Source: Oscillospiraceae bacterium
Lineage (GTDB): Bacteria; Bacillota_A; Clostridia; Oscillospirales; JAAYXM01
Length of the DNA stretch: 5,469 nt
Direction: 5' to 3'
Assembly: GCA_017408185.1 (NCBI GenBank)
Contig: JAFQVE010000645.1
Location: 1-5,469 of the forward strand
Part shown: one piece after another, positions 1 through 5,469 of the stretch
Position numbering within the stretch: position 1 is the first letter of the stretch
Layout: every line of letters starts with the position of its first letter
Notes under the pieces: model-generated
Seen by the model: the letters and a program-made list of their open reading frames with translations, nothing else
Database searches by the model: none
Told to the model about the DNA's origin: nothing
Translations under genes and position numbers: made by a program

Positions 1-304
1 CCGCCGCGGATATTTTCTCCATCATACCGCGCTTGCAGAAATAGCATCTGTCCGCACCGTTTTTAACTATATTTTTATCTTTAAGAACAGAAAAATCAAT
101 AACACGAAGCGGCACACCGAGCATTTCCGCCGCTTCTGCTGCGTCACGAAGCTCACTCTCCGGCTGAAACTCTGTTTTTGCAAAATACGCCCGCACGTCT
201 GCACCGCAAGAGACCGCCGAATACATAAGATATATGGAATCAACGCCGCCGGAAAGTGCTATTCCGACATTTTTATGTTCTGAAAAAAACTGCGCAAGCG
301 TCAT
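1..304 (-). CDS. larE: LarE-type ATP-dependent sacrificial sulfur transferase, N-terminal part (3' end beyond window)
   Basis: I translated this frame by hand from an ATG at 304-302; 101 residues are visible before the window edge. Residues 18-23 read SGGVDS, the PP-loop ATP-binding motif of N-type ATP pyrophosphatases, and residues 86-91 read RCYFCK, the cysteine motif typical of the LarE family. In that family the enzyme adenylates, then sulfurates, the pyridinium dicarboxylate precursor of the nickel-pincer nucleotide cofactor of lactate racemase LarA; in the well-studied enzyme the sulfur is taken from its own cysteine. That sacrificial cysteine would lie in the missing C-terminal part, so the sulfur-donor type cannot be judged. 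The start is supported by AGAGGTG at 316-310, 5 nt before the ATG, and by a consensus promoter upstream. No larA, larB or larC is visible. Other PP-loop enzymes (NadE, GuaA) are less likely because of RCYFCK. Cytosolic. Confidence 0.85.
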   Translation of the reverse strand, partial: MTLAQFFSEHKNVGIALSGGVDSIYLMYSAVSCGADVRAYFAKTEFQPESELRDAAEAAEMLGVPLRVIDFSVLKDKNIVKNGADRCYFCKRGMMEKISAA

Positions 305-340
305 TTGGGCACCTCTTTTGCCATACTTTCTTAATTATAT

Positions 341-369
341 ATTATATCTTCCGGTGCCGTCTTTGTCAA
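341..369 (-). promoter_or_regulatory. Consensus vegetative promoter of the larE-like gene
   Basis: On the minus strand TTGACA (369-364) is followed by a 17-nt spacer and TATAAT (346-341), a perfect match to the sigma-70/SigA consensus at both boxes and in spacing. Transcription should start near 334, giving a leader of about 30 nt that carries the AGAGGTG ribosome binding site of the larE-like gene. No operator-like palindrome is obvious around it, so expression may be constitutive. A second, weaker match (TTGCCG at 424-419, 18-nt spacer, TATAAT at 400-395) lies upstream and could be a tandem promoter. Confidence 0.8.
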
Positions 370-440
370 GCGGAGCAAATGGGCATTCTCCTCCATTATA
401 CGCACGGGAACAACAAGACGGCAAGCACACTTACAAAATG

Positions 441-500
441 AAAAATATAAAATAAAAAACAAACAGAGATATGACGATTGCTTCTGTCACATCTCTGTTT
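441..500 (-). terminator. Rho-independent terminator of the SDR-transketolase-hydrolase operon
   Basis: Arms at 486-500 and 461-475 form a 15-bp stem around a 10-nt loop (476-485). The only non-Watson-Crick position is a G-U wobble in minus-strand RNA; read on the plus strand the same position is an A-C mismatch, so the hairpin is better suited to the minus-strand transcript. It is followed at 460-441 by a T-rich stretch in the minus orientation. The stem begins 16 nt after the stop codon of the hydrolase-like gene. It closes the four-gene operon and separates it from the larE promoter. Confidence 0.85.
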
Positions 501-516
501 TTGTGTTATTCAAGAA

Positions 517-1887
517 TTATTTTTTAATCAGAAAAAGGATATCCCTTTGTTTTATCAGAAATGCTTTGCCATTCTTTCCGGATACACGATCAGACCATTC
601 ATCCCGTAGGTCTAAGGTGTAATCCTTATCGGATAAATTGGATACTACAAGATATTTTTCCTCGTTTACAAACATTGATGCAAAAATGTTTTCGTGAATG
701 GGAGAGAGGATTTCGCCGCACTCGCGAAGCTCGATGTACGCAACACTGTTTTGCGTTACCATAGGTTTGTAGAGCGCAAGGTAACGGCACCAGCGTGAAT
801 ATTCCGTAACGTCATCGGGAATTGCAGACCAGAGGCTGTAAACATACGGGCCGTTCGGGTGCTTTTTCATATAGTCCCTTATGCGTAGCTTGTGCTGATG
901 ATCGATGCTGTCAACTATATACTCTATGTTTTCCTCAAGCCCCTTGCCCAGAAGAGGTCTGCCACGCTTCAGCAGAGGAAATTGCATAAAGGGAATAACC
1001 TTTGCGTAGTAAAAGTCCGGATTTGCCTCATCGGAAAATTCCGAGTGCTGGCAGGGAACTATATATTGCTCATATGATTTGCCGACACCGTAGTTTCCGC
1101 TGTCGGATGTGCATTCGCCTATCCACAGATAATCATAAACCTTGTCCTTGCAGGGAGCGGTGTTGTTCCTGTCAGCGTGGAGCTTATACACTCCGCCTCG
1201 GCGCTTGACCTCGGAATAGACAGTGCTCAGCATATCCTCAATTTCAGGGTCATACGGCATATCAAGAGCAGTGTTTTTGTCAATATCGGTGCCGGCTTCA
1301 CGTGCTTTCAGGATGGCAATATTACATCCGTCATAACCCCAGTCGTTATATATGCCGTCAAAGCCGTATTCATCCAGAATATCAAATGTGCGGGGGAGCA
1401 CATAGCTTCGCCATTCGGCACTGCCTGCCCAGCATTTTCTGTAGTGGAAATGATCTCCGGCAGTGTCATAGGTGCCTCTTGCGAAAGCATCTGTGAAATC
1501 GGGATCGTGTATTGAAAAATACCCTGTTGAAACATAAGGAATAATTTTTATCCCGAAGCTGTGGCAAAGATCAACAAACTTATGAAGTCCCTCAGGGTCG
1601 TGAGAAGTAAACTTGTCTGCACCGAGGTGGCGGATACTGTCGTTCCATTCCTCGTGAATCTGAATGAGTTCAACTCCGTTTTCCGCAAGGTCCTTGAGCA
1701 TAGCATAGTCATATTCCGTTGGAGAAATGGAAAATCGCGCCGGATAATCGCCGAGGTTGTATGTAGCCTGACCGGGCATATAATCCCGGATGCGGTGACG
1801 TCGGAAATATTTTCTGTTATCACACTCGGCACTGTTTATGTTTTCAATTCGTTTGCGATATTCTTCTGTTGAAAGCTTTTTCATCAT
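517..1887 (-). CDS. Putative cytosolic TIM-barrel glycoside hydrolase-like protein
   Basis: The protein has 456 residues. I cannot place it in a named family with certainty. Residues about 55-345 have the pattern of a (beta/alpha)8 barrel: GVELIQIHEEW (71-81), FGIKIIPYVS (111-120), YGFDGIYNDWGYD (174-186) and YDYLWIGE (251-258). The aspartate in the NDW segment (D182) and the glutamate after LWIG (E258) resemble the nucleophile and acid/base at the ends of barrel strands in alpha-amylase-like hydrolases; this assignment is inference. Residues about 380-456 look like a beta-rich C-terminal domain, as in many such enzymes. There is no signal peptide or membrane segment, so it should act in the cytoplasm. 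GGAGG (1897-1893) lies 5 nt before the first of two adjacent ATGs, and the gene starts 15 nt after the upstream transketolase stop. As last gene of the operon it probably acts on a sugar or glycoside used by its neighbours. A non-hydrolytic barrel enzyme is possible. Confidence 0.6.
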   Translation of the reverse strand: MMKKLSTEEYRKRIENINSAECDNRKYFRRHRIRDYMPGQATYNLGDYPARFSISPTEYDYAMLKDLAENGVELIQIHEEWNDSIRHLGADKFTSHDPEGLHKFVDLCHSFGIKIIPYVSTGYFSIHDPDFTDAFARGTYDTAGDHFHYRKCWAGSAEWRSYVLPRTFDILDEYGFDGIYNDWGYDGCNIAILKAREAGTDIDKNTALDMPYDPEIEDMLSTVYSEVKRRGGVYKLHADRNNTAPCKDKVYDYLWIGECTSDSGNYGVGKSYEQYIVPCQHSEFSDEANPDFYYAKVIPFMQFPLLKRGRPLLGKGLEENIEYIVDSIDHQHKLRIRDYMKKHPNGPYVYSLWSAIPDDVTEYSRWCRYLALYKPMVTQNSVAYIELRECGEILSPIHENIFASMFVNEEKYLVVSNLSDKDYTLDLRDEWSDRVSGKNGKAFLIKQRDILFLIKK

Positions 1888-1902
1888 TCTTTCCTCCGAA
1901 AA

Positions 1903-2820
1903 TCAAAGCGACTCGCGAATCTGCTTTGCAATACCTTCAGCATCCATACCGTATTGAGAACGAATCCACTCCTGATGTCCGATAAGAGCAACGTTTACAT
2001 CCGGAAGCGCAATTCTCTTGAATTTTTTCGGTACAACACCGGAATCACAGATAACTTCGGCAACCGCACTTCCGAGACCACCGGAGAGGTTATGCTCTTC
2101 GATTGTGATGATTCCACCTGTGTTCTTTGCAGCATCAATTATTGCATCGCGGTCAATCGGCTTAATGGTATGCATACTTACTATTCTGCATGAGACACCT
2201 TCCTTTGCAAGAATATCAGCAGCTTTAACAACATTAAGACCTACCGGGCCCGCAAACATAAGAGTTACGTCACTTCCCTCACGGACTGTAATTGCTCGAC
2301 CAAGCTTGAAATCAACAGGACCTGAGTGGATATCTTTTTCGCCCTTATAACCACAACGATAGTAAAGCGGACCATCATACTCAATCATCGCGCGCGTTGC
2401 AGCTTCTGCTTCAAAATTATCGCACGGAACAACAACCACCATATTGGGAAGTGCACGCATAATTGCGATATCCTCTGTGGAGTGGTGTGACATTCCGAGA
2501 GGACCATAGGAAACACCACCGCCGATAATAACAATTTTTACATTTGCATTGTGGTAGCATACGTCATTTCTTACTTGCTCAAGGCAGCGAAGTGTAGGGA
2601 AATTTGCGATTGAATATGTAACTGCAATATTTCCTTCCATTGCAATACCGCAGGCAACGCCTGTCATATTCTGTTCTGCAACACCTACGTTGTAGTATCT
2701 TTCCGGAAATGTATCACGGAACGGTTCGATTTCGCCATAACCGATATCGGCAAGCACCATATGAATGCGCGGATCGTTCTTTGCTATTTCAAGTAATGTT
2801 TTATTAAATGTGCCTCTCAT
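1903..2820 (-). CDS. Transketolase, C-terminal subunit (pyrimidine-binding and C-terminal domains)
   Basis: With 305 residues this is the C-terminal half of a transketolase encoded as two polypeptides. Residues 1 to about 165 form the pyrimidine-binding domain: NVGVAEQNM (44-52) carries E49, the conserved glutamate that activates the thiamine diphosphate aminopyrimidine, and GMSHHSTEDIA (109-119) is the conserved histidine-containing segment near the active site. Residues about 180-305 form the transketolase C-terminal domain, with TIKPID (218-223) and EEHNLSGGLGSAVAE (241-255). It would combine with the preceding gene product to move a C2 ketol group between a ketose and an aldose. AGGAGG (2835-2830) lies inside the end of the upstream gene, 9 nt before the ATG, and only 1 nt separates the two genes, so translation is probably coupled and equimolar. 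The two-subunit form also occurs in AptB- and SqwH-type enzymes; the substrate is undetermined. 1-Deoxyxylulose-5-phosphate synthase is unlikely, as that is normally one chain. Confidence 0.9.
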   Translation of the reverse strand: MRGTFNKTLLEIAKNDPRIHMVLADIGYGEIEPFRDTFPERYYNVGVAEQNMTGVACGIAMEGNIAVTYSIANFPTLRCLEQVRNDVCYHNANVKIVIIGGGVSYGPLGMSHHSTEDIAIMRALPNMVVVVPCDNFEAEAATRAMIEYDGPLYYRCGYKGEKDIHSGPVDFKLGRAITVREGSDVTLMFAGPVGLNVVKAADILAKEGVSCRIVSMHTIKPIDRDAIIDAAKNTGGIITIEEHNLSGGLGSAVAEVICDSGVVPKKFKRIALPDVNVALIGHQEWIRSQYGMDAEGIAKQIRESL

Positions 2821-2821
2821 A

Positions 2822-3631
2822 TTACTTTGCCTCCTTGATTGCTTCGATTACAGCTTCGATTTCTTCATCCGGTATGAATTTGTAGTGTGATTTTACCGTA
2901 TTCTCAAATGCAGGAATACCTTTACACTTTGTTGTATGTGCAATTATTGCACTCGGGCGCTTTTCATCAAGCGGAAGGTTTGAAAGCGCGTCATATATCT
3001 CCTCACAGTTGTGACCGTCAATCTCGCGTACGGCGAAGCCAAAAAGTTCGAGTTTATCTTTAAGTGAGCGAAGGTCGATAACGTCCTCGGAATGACCGAG
3101 AGCCTGAACGCGGTTATAGTCAACAATCATAGTAAGATTTGAAAGCTTTTCCTGGGCGGCAAACATAATTGCTTCCCAAGTGGAGCCTTCGTTCATATCA
3201 CCGTCACTTGTCATACAGAAAACACGTCGCGGGGATTTTGCATAACGTGCAGCAATCGCCATACCGACTGCAACAGGAAGTCCGTGACCGAGGGATCCGG
3301 TTGAAAACTCAACACCCGGAACCTTATGGCTGATGTGTCCCATAAGCTTTCCATCGTCACAGTAATAACGGGAAAGCCATTCGCGCGGAATAAAACCCTT
3401 TTGAGCAAGCGCGGAATACACAGCCGCACCTGCATGTCCTTTACTGAGCACAAAACGGTCGCGCTCCGGCATATCAGGGTTCTTCGGGTCCACATTGAGG
3501 ATTTTCTCATAAAGCACGGCGATAAGCTCTGCCATCGAAAGCATACTACCGACGTGACCGCTACGTCCGCTGTTTGTCATGCGCACGCAGTCAATTCTGA
3601 TTTGTTTTGCAATCTGTCTGCAATTTTCCAT
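2822..3631 (-). CDS. Transketolase, N-terminal (diphosphate-binding) subunit
   Basis: The 269 residues correspond to the N-terminal, thiamine-diphosphate-binding half of transketolase. SGRSGHVGS (21-29) and LSKGHAG (62-68) carry the active-site histidines, and GSLGHGLPVAVGMA (112-125) is a typical transketolase segment. The cofactor/metal motif runs from SDGDMNEG (142-149) to DYN (171-173); D143 and N173 would hold the divalent metal and the diphosphate. The first glycine of the usual GDG is serine here. The chain stops where the pyrimidine domain would begin, and that domain is supplied by the next gene, so this is a natural split enzyme and not a truncation. The start is supported by AAGGAG (3646-3641), 9 nt before the ATG and 18 nt after the stop of the dehydrogenase gene. 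Cytosolic. AptA of apiose and SqwG of sulfoquinovose breakdown have the same split form, but sequence alone does not settle the sugar used. Confidence 0.9.
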   Translation of the reverse strand: MENCRQIAKQIRIDCVRMTNSGRSGHVGSMLSMAELIAVLYEKILNVDPKNPDMPERDRFVLSKGHAGAAVYSALAQKGFIPREWLSRYYCDDGKLMGHISHKVPGVEFSTGSLGHGLPVAVGMAIAARYAKSPRRVFCMTSDGDMNEGSTWEAIMFAAQEKLSNLTMIVDYNRVQALGHSEDVIDLRSLKDKLELFGFAVREIDGHNCEEIYDALSNLPLDEKRPSAIIAHTTKCKGIPAFENTVKSHYKFIPDEEIEAVIEAIKEAK

Positions 3632-3649
3632 TTCTACCTTCTCCTTAAC

Positions 3650-4423
3650 TTAAACTTCTTTGTTCACGTTTCCGTTTATCGTTATTCCGCCGTCACAGGG
3701 GATTATAACGCCATTTAAGTAGCTTGCATCATCGGATGCAAGAAATGCTGCAAGTGCCGCGACATCTTCGGGTTTTCCCCAACGACGAAGCGGTGTTATC
3801 TGTTTCAGGAAGAACTCGTTATCAAAGTTCGGGTCATTCAGGTTGCTTTCCTTTACCATTGCGGTTTCAATCGCCGCAGGTGCAATACAATTAGCACGGA
3901 TGTTGTATTTGCCGTAATCAACTGCAAGTGAGCGTGTCAAAGTGACCGTTGCACCCTTGGTTGCTGTATATGCAGCACAACCGGGGATGCCCGTAACGCC
4001 TGCACTTGATGCTGTATTTACTATCGCGCCGCCATTCTCTTTCATAAGCGGAAGCGCAAATTTTGTGCAATGATATGTACCGTCAAGATTTATTGCCAGA
4101 ACCTTTTTCCAGATACTTTCTTCGATATCACCGAGAACTGTATCACGTCCGCCTAAAAATACAGATGCATTGTTATAAAGAACATCTATTTTTCCGAATT
4201 TGTCTGCTATTTTTTCAAATGCAGCTTTTACAGACGCTTCATCTGAAATATCCGTCTTTATGAACCACACATTTGAAAGCTCAGCTTCAAGAGCTTTGCC
4301 TGCCGCTTCGTTTACGTCAAGAATAACAACATACGCACCCTCCGAAGTAAAACGGCGCGTTCCCGCTTCACCTATGCCGGAAGCTCCGCCGGTTATTACG
4401 GCAATTTTGTTTTTCAGTTTCAT
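3650..4423 (-). CDS. SDR-family NAD(P)-dependent oxidoreductase (sugar/polyol dehydrogenase-like)
   Basis: This 257-residue protein is a classical short-chain dehydrogenase/reductase of normal length. TGGASGIG (11-18) is the dinucleotide-binding glycine motif. D36, at the end of the second strand (VVILDVN, 32-38), favours NAD over NADP. NNAS (84-87) replaces the usual NNAG. The catalytic set is N112 (INLDG), S139 (NTASS), Y152 and K156 (YTATK), all at standard spacing. It should interconvert an alcohol and a ketone or aldehyde; placed before a split transketolase, a polyol, sugar or sugar-acid substrate is the likely class, but this is inference. It appears to be the first gene of the operon. 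AAAGGG (4437-4432) serves as ribosome binding site, 8 nt before the ATG, and a LacI-type palindrome lies just upstream. Subfamily names such as glucose 1-dehydrogenase or 3-oxoacyl-ACP reductase would be over-calls. Confidence 0.9.
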   Translation of the reverse strand: MKLKNKIAVITGGASGIGEAGTRRFTSEGAYVVILDVNEAAGKALEAELSNVWFIKTDISDEASVKAAFEKIADKFGKIDVLYNNASVFLGGRDTVLGDIEESIWKKVLAINLDGTYHCTKFALPLMKENGGAIVNTASSAGVTGIPGCAAYTATKGATVTLTRSLAVDYGKYNIRANCIAPAAIETAMVKESNLNDPNFDNEFFLKQITPLRRWGKPEDVAALAAFLASDDASYLNGVIIPCDGGITINGNVNKEV

Positions 4424-4446
4424 TCTTTACACCCTTTCTTATTTAA

Positions 4447-4460
4447 GAGAAACGTTTCCC
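4447..4460. promoter_or_regulatory. LacI/GalR-family operator-like palindrome upstream of the SDR operon
   Basis: GAAACGTTTC (4449-4458) is a perfect 10-bp palindrome with the central CG typical of LacI/GalR-family sites; the outermost G-C pair at 4447/4460 extends it with one mismatch between. It lies 24-37 nt upstream of the dehydrogenase ATG. A weak -10-like TTAAAT (4446-4441, minus strand) adjoins it, but a start from there would leave only about a 10-nt leader and cut into the ribosome binding site, so no promoter is called. It fits the Gram-positive cre consensus poorly (several mismatches), so a pathway-specific LacI-type repressor is more likely than CcpA. No regulator gene is in the window. 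Confidence 0.5.
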
Positions 4461-4544
4461 TGTCTAAAAATCGAAACCAAGCGCCACATGCGTTTGTTCT
4501 GAATTCGCCTTGACAAACAGCGCCGGAGGGATAAGAATTTCTTT

Positions 4545-4570
4545 GGGGAGAAGAGCGTTGTCTTCTCCCC
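4545..4570 (-). terminator. Hairpin after the repeat-protein gene, possible terminator
   Basis: GGGGAGAAGA (4545-4554) and TCTTCTCCCC (4561-4570) form a perfect 10-bp stem around a 6-nt loop. In minus-strand RNA it begins 14 nt after the TAG stop of the repeat-protein gene, as expected of a terminator. The following bases (AAAGAAATTCTTATCC) are not a proper U-tract, so it may be a weak or factor-assisted terminator, or a 3'-end stabilising hairpin. It probably marks the boundary between the repeat-protein gene and the dehydrogenase operon. Confidence 0.55.
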
Positions 4571-4584
4571 CATAACGTGTTTCC

Positions 4585-5469
4585 CTACTTGCTGTAAATT
4601 GCATTGCCATTTGAAAGGATTGCATAACCGATGGCATCACCGTCTACGTCATCTATTACAGAGAAGGTATCTCCCTCTGTTTTCATGGAAATCTTGTGGG
4701 TTGCATTATCAAGATTTGTTCCGAAAAGAATTCCTTTTTCAACAGCATCGGAAATTCCGATAAATTCTGCAACTGCCGCAGTTTTATTTCCTACCGGTCT
4801 TGTTCCGACGATGATTTTTCTCACTATGGTGTCGGCAACAGAAGAATCATTATAAACTGCTGTTACGGTTGTATCCTTATATGGCTTAAAGCTATAGGAA
4901 AGATCGAAGCTTACTATCTCTCCATCCTTCTCCCAGTAGTTGAAGCGCTTTATTCCTTTTATCGAAGCTGCTGTAACGGTCACAGTCTCACCGTATACCG
5001 CTTTTCCATCATCTGCAATTCCGTTGACTGCAGTTCCGTCGACTACTGTTATGTCAAAGCGTTCTGACGGTTCATCAGGATATTCTGCAACGAAGCGCAT
5101 CAATCTTCCGCTTGCCTTGACTTTATCCTCTGCAGTATATGTCACTCCGTCTGTATCAAGTGTCCAGCCCGTTGCTGTTCCAAAGCCTGCCATGCTCGGA
5201 ATATCTTCAAGAGTGATTACCTCGTTTTGTTCATACTGACTACGTGATATTTCATCACCGTTTGCATTATAGAAAACAACTTCTGTTTTTGCCAAGCTGT
5301 TATCCGAATATACTGCTGTAAGCCACATAGCACCTTTTTCAGCCTTAAGGGAAAGCTTTTTATCAGAAGAAACTATCTTCTTGTATTCACCTAATCCCTG
5401 TGCCCAGTAGAGGAAGGTGTAGCCTGTCTTATCGGGGGCTGTGTATTCAATAGCGTCGCCTGCATCTGC
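4585..5469 (-). CDS. Probable secreted or cell-surface repeat protein, C-terminal part (5' end beyond window)
   Basis: The reading frame stays open to the right edge, giving 294 residues with no true start; the ATG at 5328 is an internal methionine (residue 48). Two clear imperfect repeats are visible, residues 19-62 and 176-214, each opening with an F.YW motif and closing with TAVY followed by a D.S.A.T pattern. A more diverged unit lies at about 95-130 (GWTLD...FVAEY). This layout, aromatic 'YW' then 'TAVY', resembles the small beta-rich repeats of Listeria/Bacteroides-type surface proteins and is common in large extracellular proteins of gut Clostridia. Residues 215-294 form a distinct C-terminal beta-rich domain (IIVGTRPVG, GYAILSNGNAIYSK) ending without an LPXTG motif or membrane segment, so any anchor must lie upstream. 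Composition is rich in Thr, Val and Asp. It is separated from the dehydrogenase operon by a hairpin. Binding target and function are unknown. Confidence 0.75.
   Translation of the reverse strand, partial: ADAGDAIEYTAPDKTGYTFLYWAQGLGEYKKIVSSDKKLSLKAEKGAMWLTAVYSDNSLAKTEVVFYNANGDEISRSQYEQNEVITLEDIPSMAGFGTATGWTLDTDGVTYTAEDKVKASGRLMRFVAEYPDEPSERFDITVVDGTAVNGIADDGKAVYGETVTVTAASIKGIKRFNYWEKDGEIVSFDLSYSFKPYKDTTVTAVYNDSSVADTIVRKIIVGTRPVGNKTAAVAEFIGISDAVEKGILFGTNLDNATHKISMKTEGDTFSVIDDVDGDAIGYAILSNGNAIYSK

Noticed and set aside
366..386. Six-codon minus-strand mini-ORF (ATG CCC ATT TGC TCC GCT TGA) after a GGAGGAG sequence, as a possible leader peptide
   Set aside because: It lies upstream of the consensus larE promoter and its stop overlaps the -35 box, so it would be absent from the main transcript; the GGAGG-to-ATG distance of 3 nt is also short.
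234..455. Plus-strand reading frames of 73 and 61 codons over the larE start and intergenic region
   Set aside because: They overlap the larE-like start, its promoter and the terminator in the opposite strand, have no convincing ribosome site, and encode no recognisable protein.
1177..1872. Long plus-strand frames (112 and 103 codons) inside the hydrolase-like gene
   Set aside because: They are antisense shadows of a full-length gene that has coherent barrel motifs and a good ribosome site.
4446..4460. Palindrome interpreted as a CcpA cre site
   Set aside because: In either orientation several fixed positions of the cre consensus are mismatched, so only a generic LacI-family operator is claimed.
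4510..4538. Plus-strand TTGACA (4510-4515) with a 17-nt spacer and AAGAAT as a promoter
   Set aside because: The -10 box is poor and no plus-strand gene follows; it would only fire antisense into the repeat-protein gene.
4585..5328. Gene start at the ATG at 5328 for the repeat protein
   Set aside because: The frame stays open to the window edge, the upstream residues complete the first repeat (YW to TAVY), and there is no ribosome site or signal peptide at that ATG.

Overview
The window looks like a piece of a Clostridia genome, probably a gut-type Oscillospiraceae/Ruminococcaceae relative. The grounds are strong AGGAGG-type ribosome binding sites, tight operon packing, a consensus sigma-70/SigA promoter, and a secreted protein built from degenerate 'YW...TAVY' repeats of the kind common in that group. 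This taxonomic guess comes from style, not from a marker gene. Every supported gene lies on the minus strand, so the window reads from right to left.

Right end (4585-5469): the 3' part of a large, probably cell-surface or secreted repeat protein. Its start lies beyond the window. A perfect 10-bp hairpin follows its stop codon. The short gap after it (4424-4584) also holds a LacI-type palindrome, GAAACGTTTC, just upstream of the next gene.

Centre (517-4423): a compact four-gene operon, in transcription order an SDR-family NAD-type dehydrogenase, the N-terminal and C-terminal halves of a split transketolase, and a cytosolic TIM-barrel protein resembling a glycoside hydrolase. The gaps are 18, 1 and 15 nt, each gene has its own Shine-Dalgarno sequence, and the operon ends in a strong stem with a U-rich tail (461-500). 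The most economical reading is a carbohydrate-catabolism cassette. The hydrolase-like enzyme would free or process an unusual sugar, the dehydrogenase would interconvert a hydroxyl and a carbonyl, and the two-subunit transketolase would move a C2 ketol unit into central metabolism. The substrate cannot be read from the sequence. Split transketolases are known in apiose (AptA/AptB) and sulfoquinovose (SqwG/SqwH) breakdown, but no kinase, isomerase or transporter is visible here to decide.

Left end (1-304): the N-terminal 101 residues of a LarE-type ATP-dependent sulfur transferase, with the PP-loop motif SGGVDS and an RCYFCK motif. It is expressed from its own promoter, a perfect TTGACA-N17-TATAAT, and is insulated from the operon by the terminator.

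No rRNA, tRNA, CRISPR array, insertion sequence or phage gene was seen. The plus strand appears to contain only shadow reading frames.
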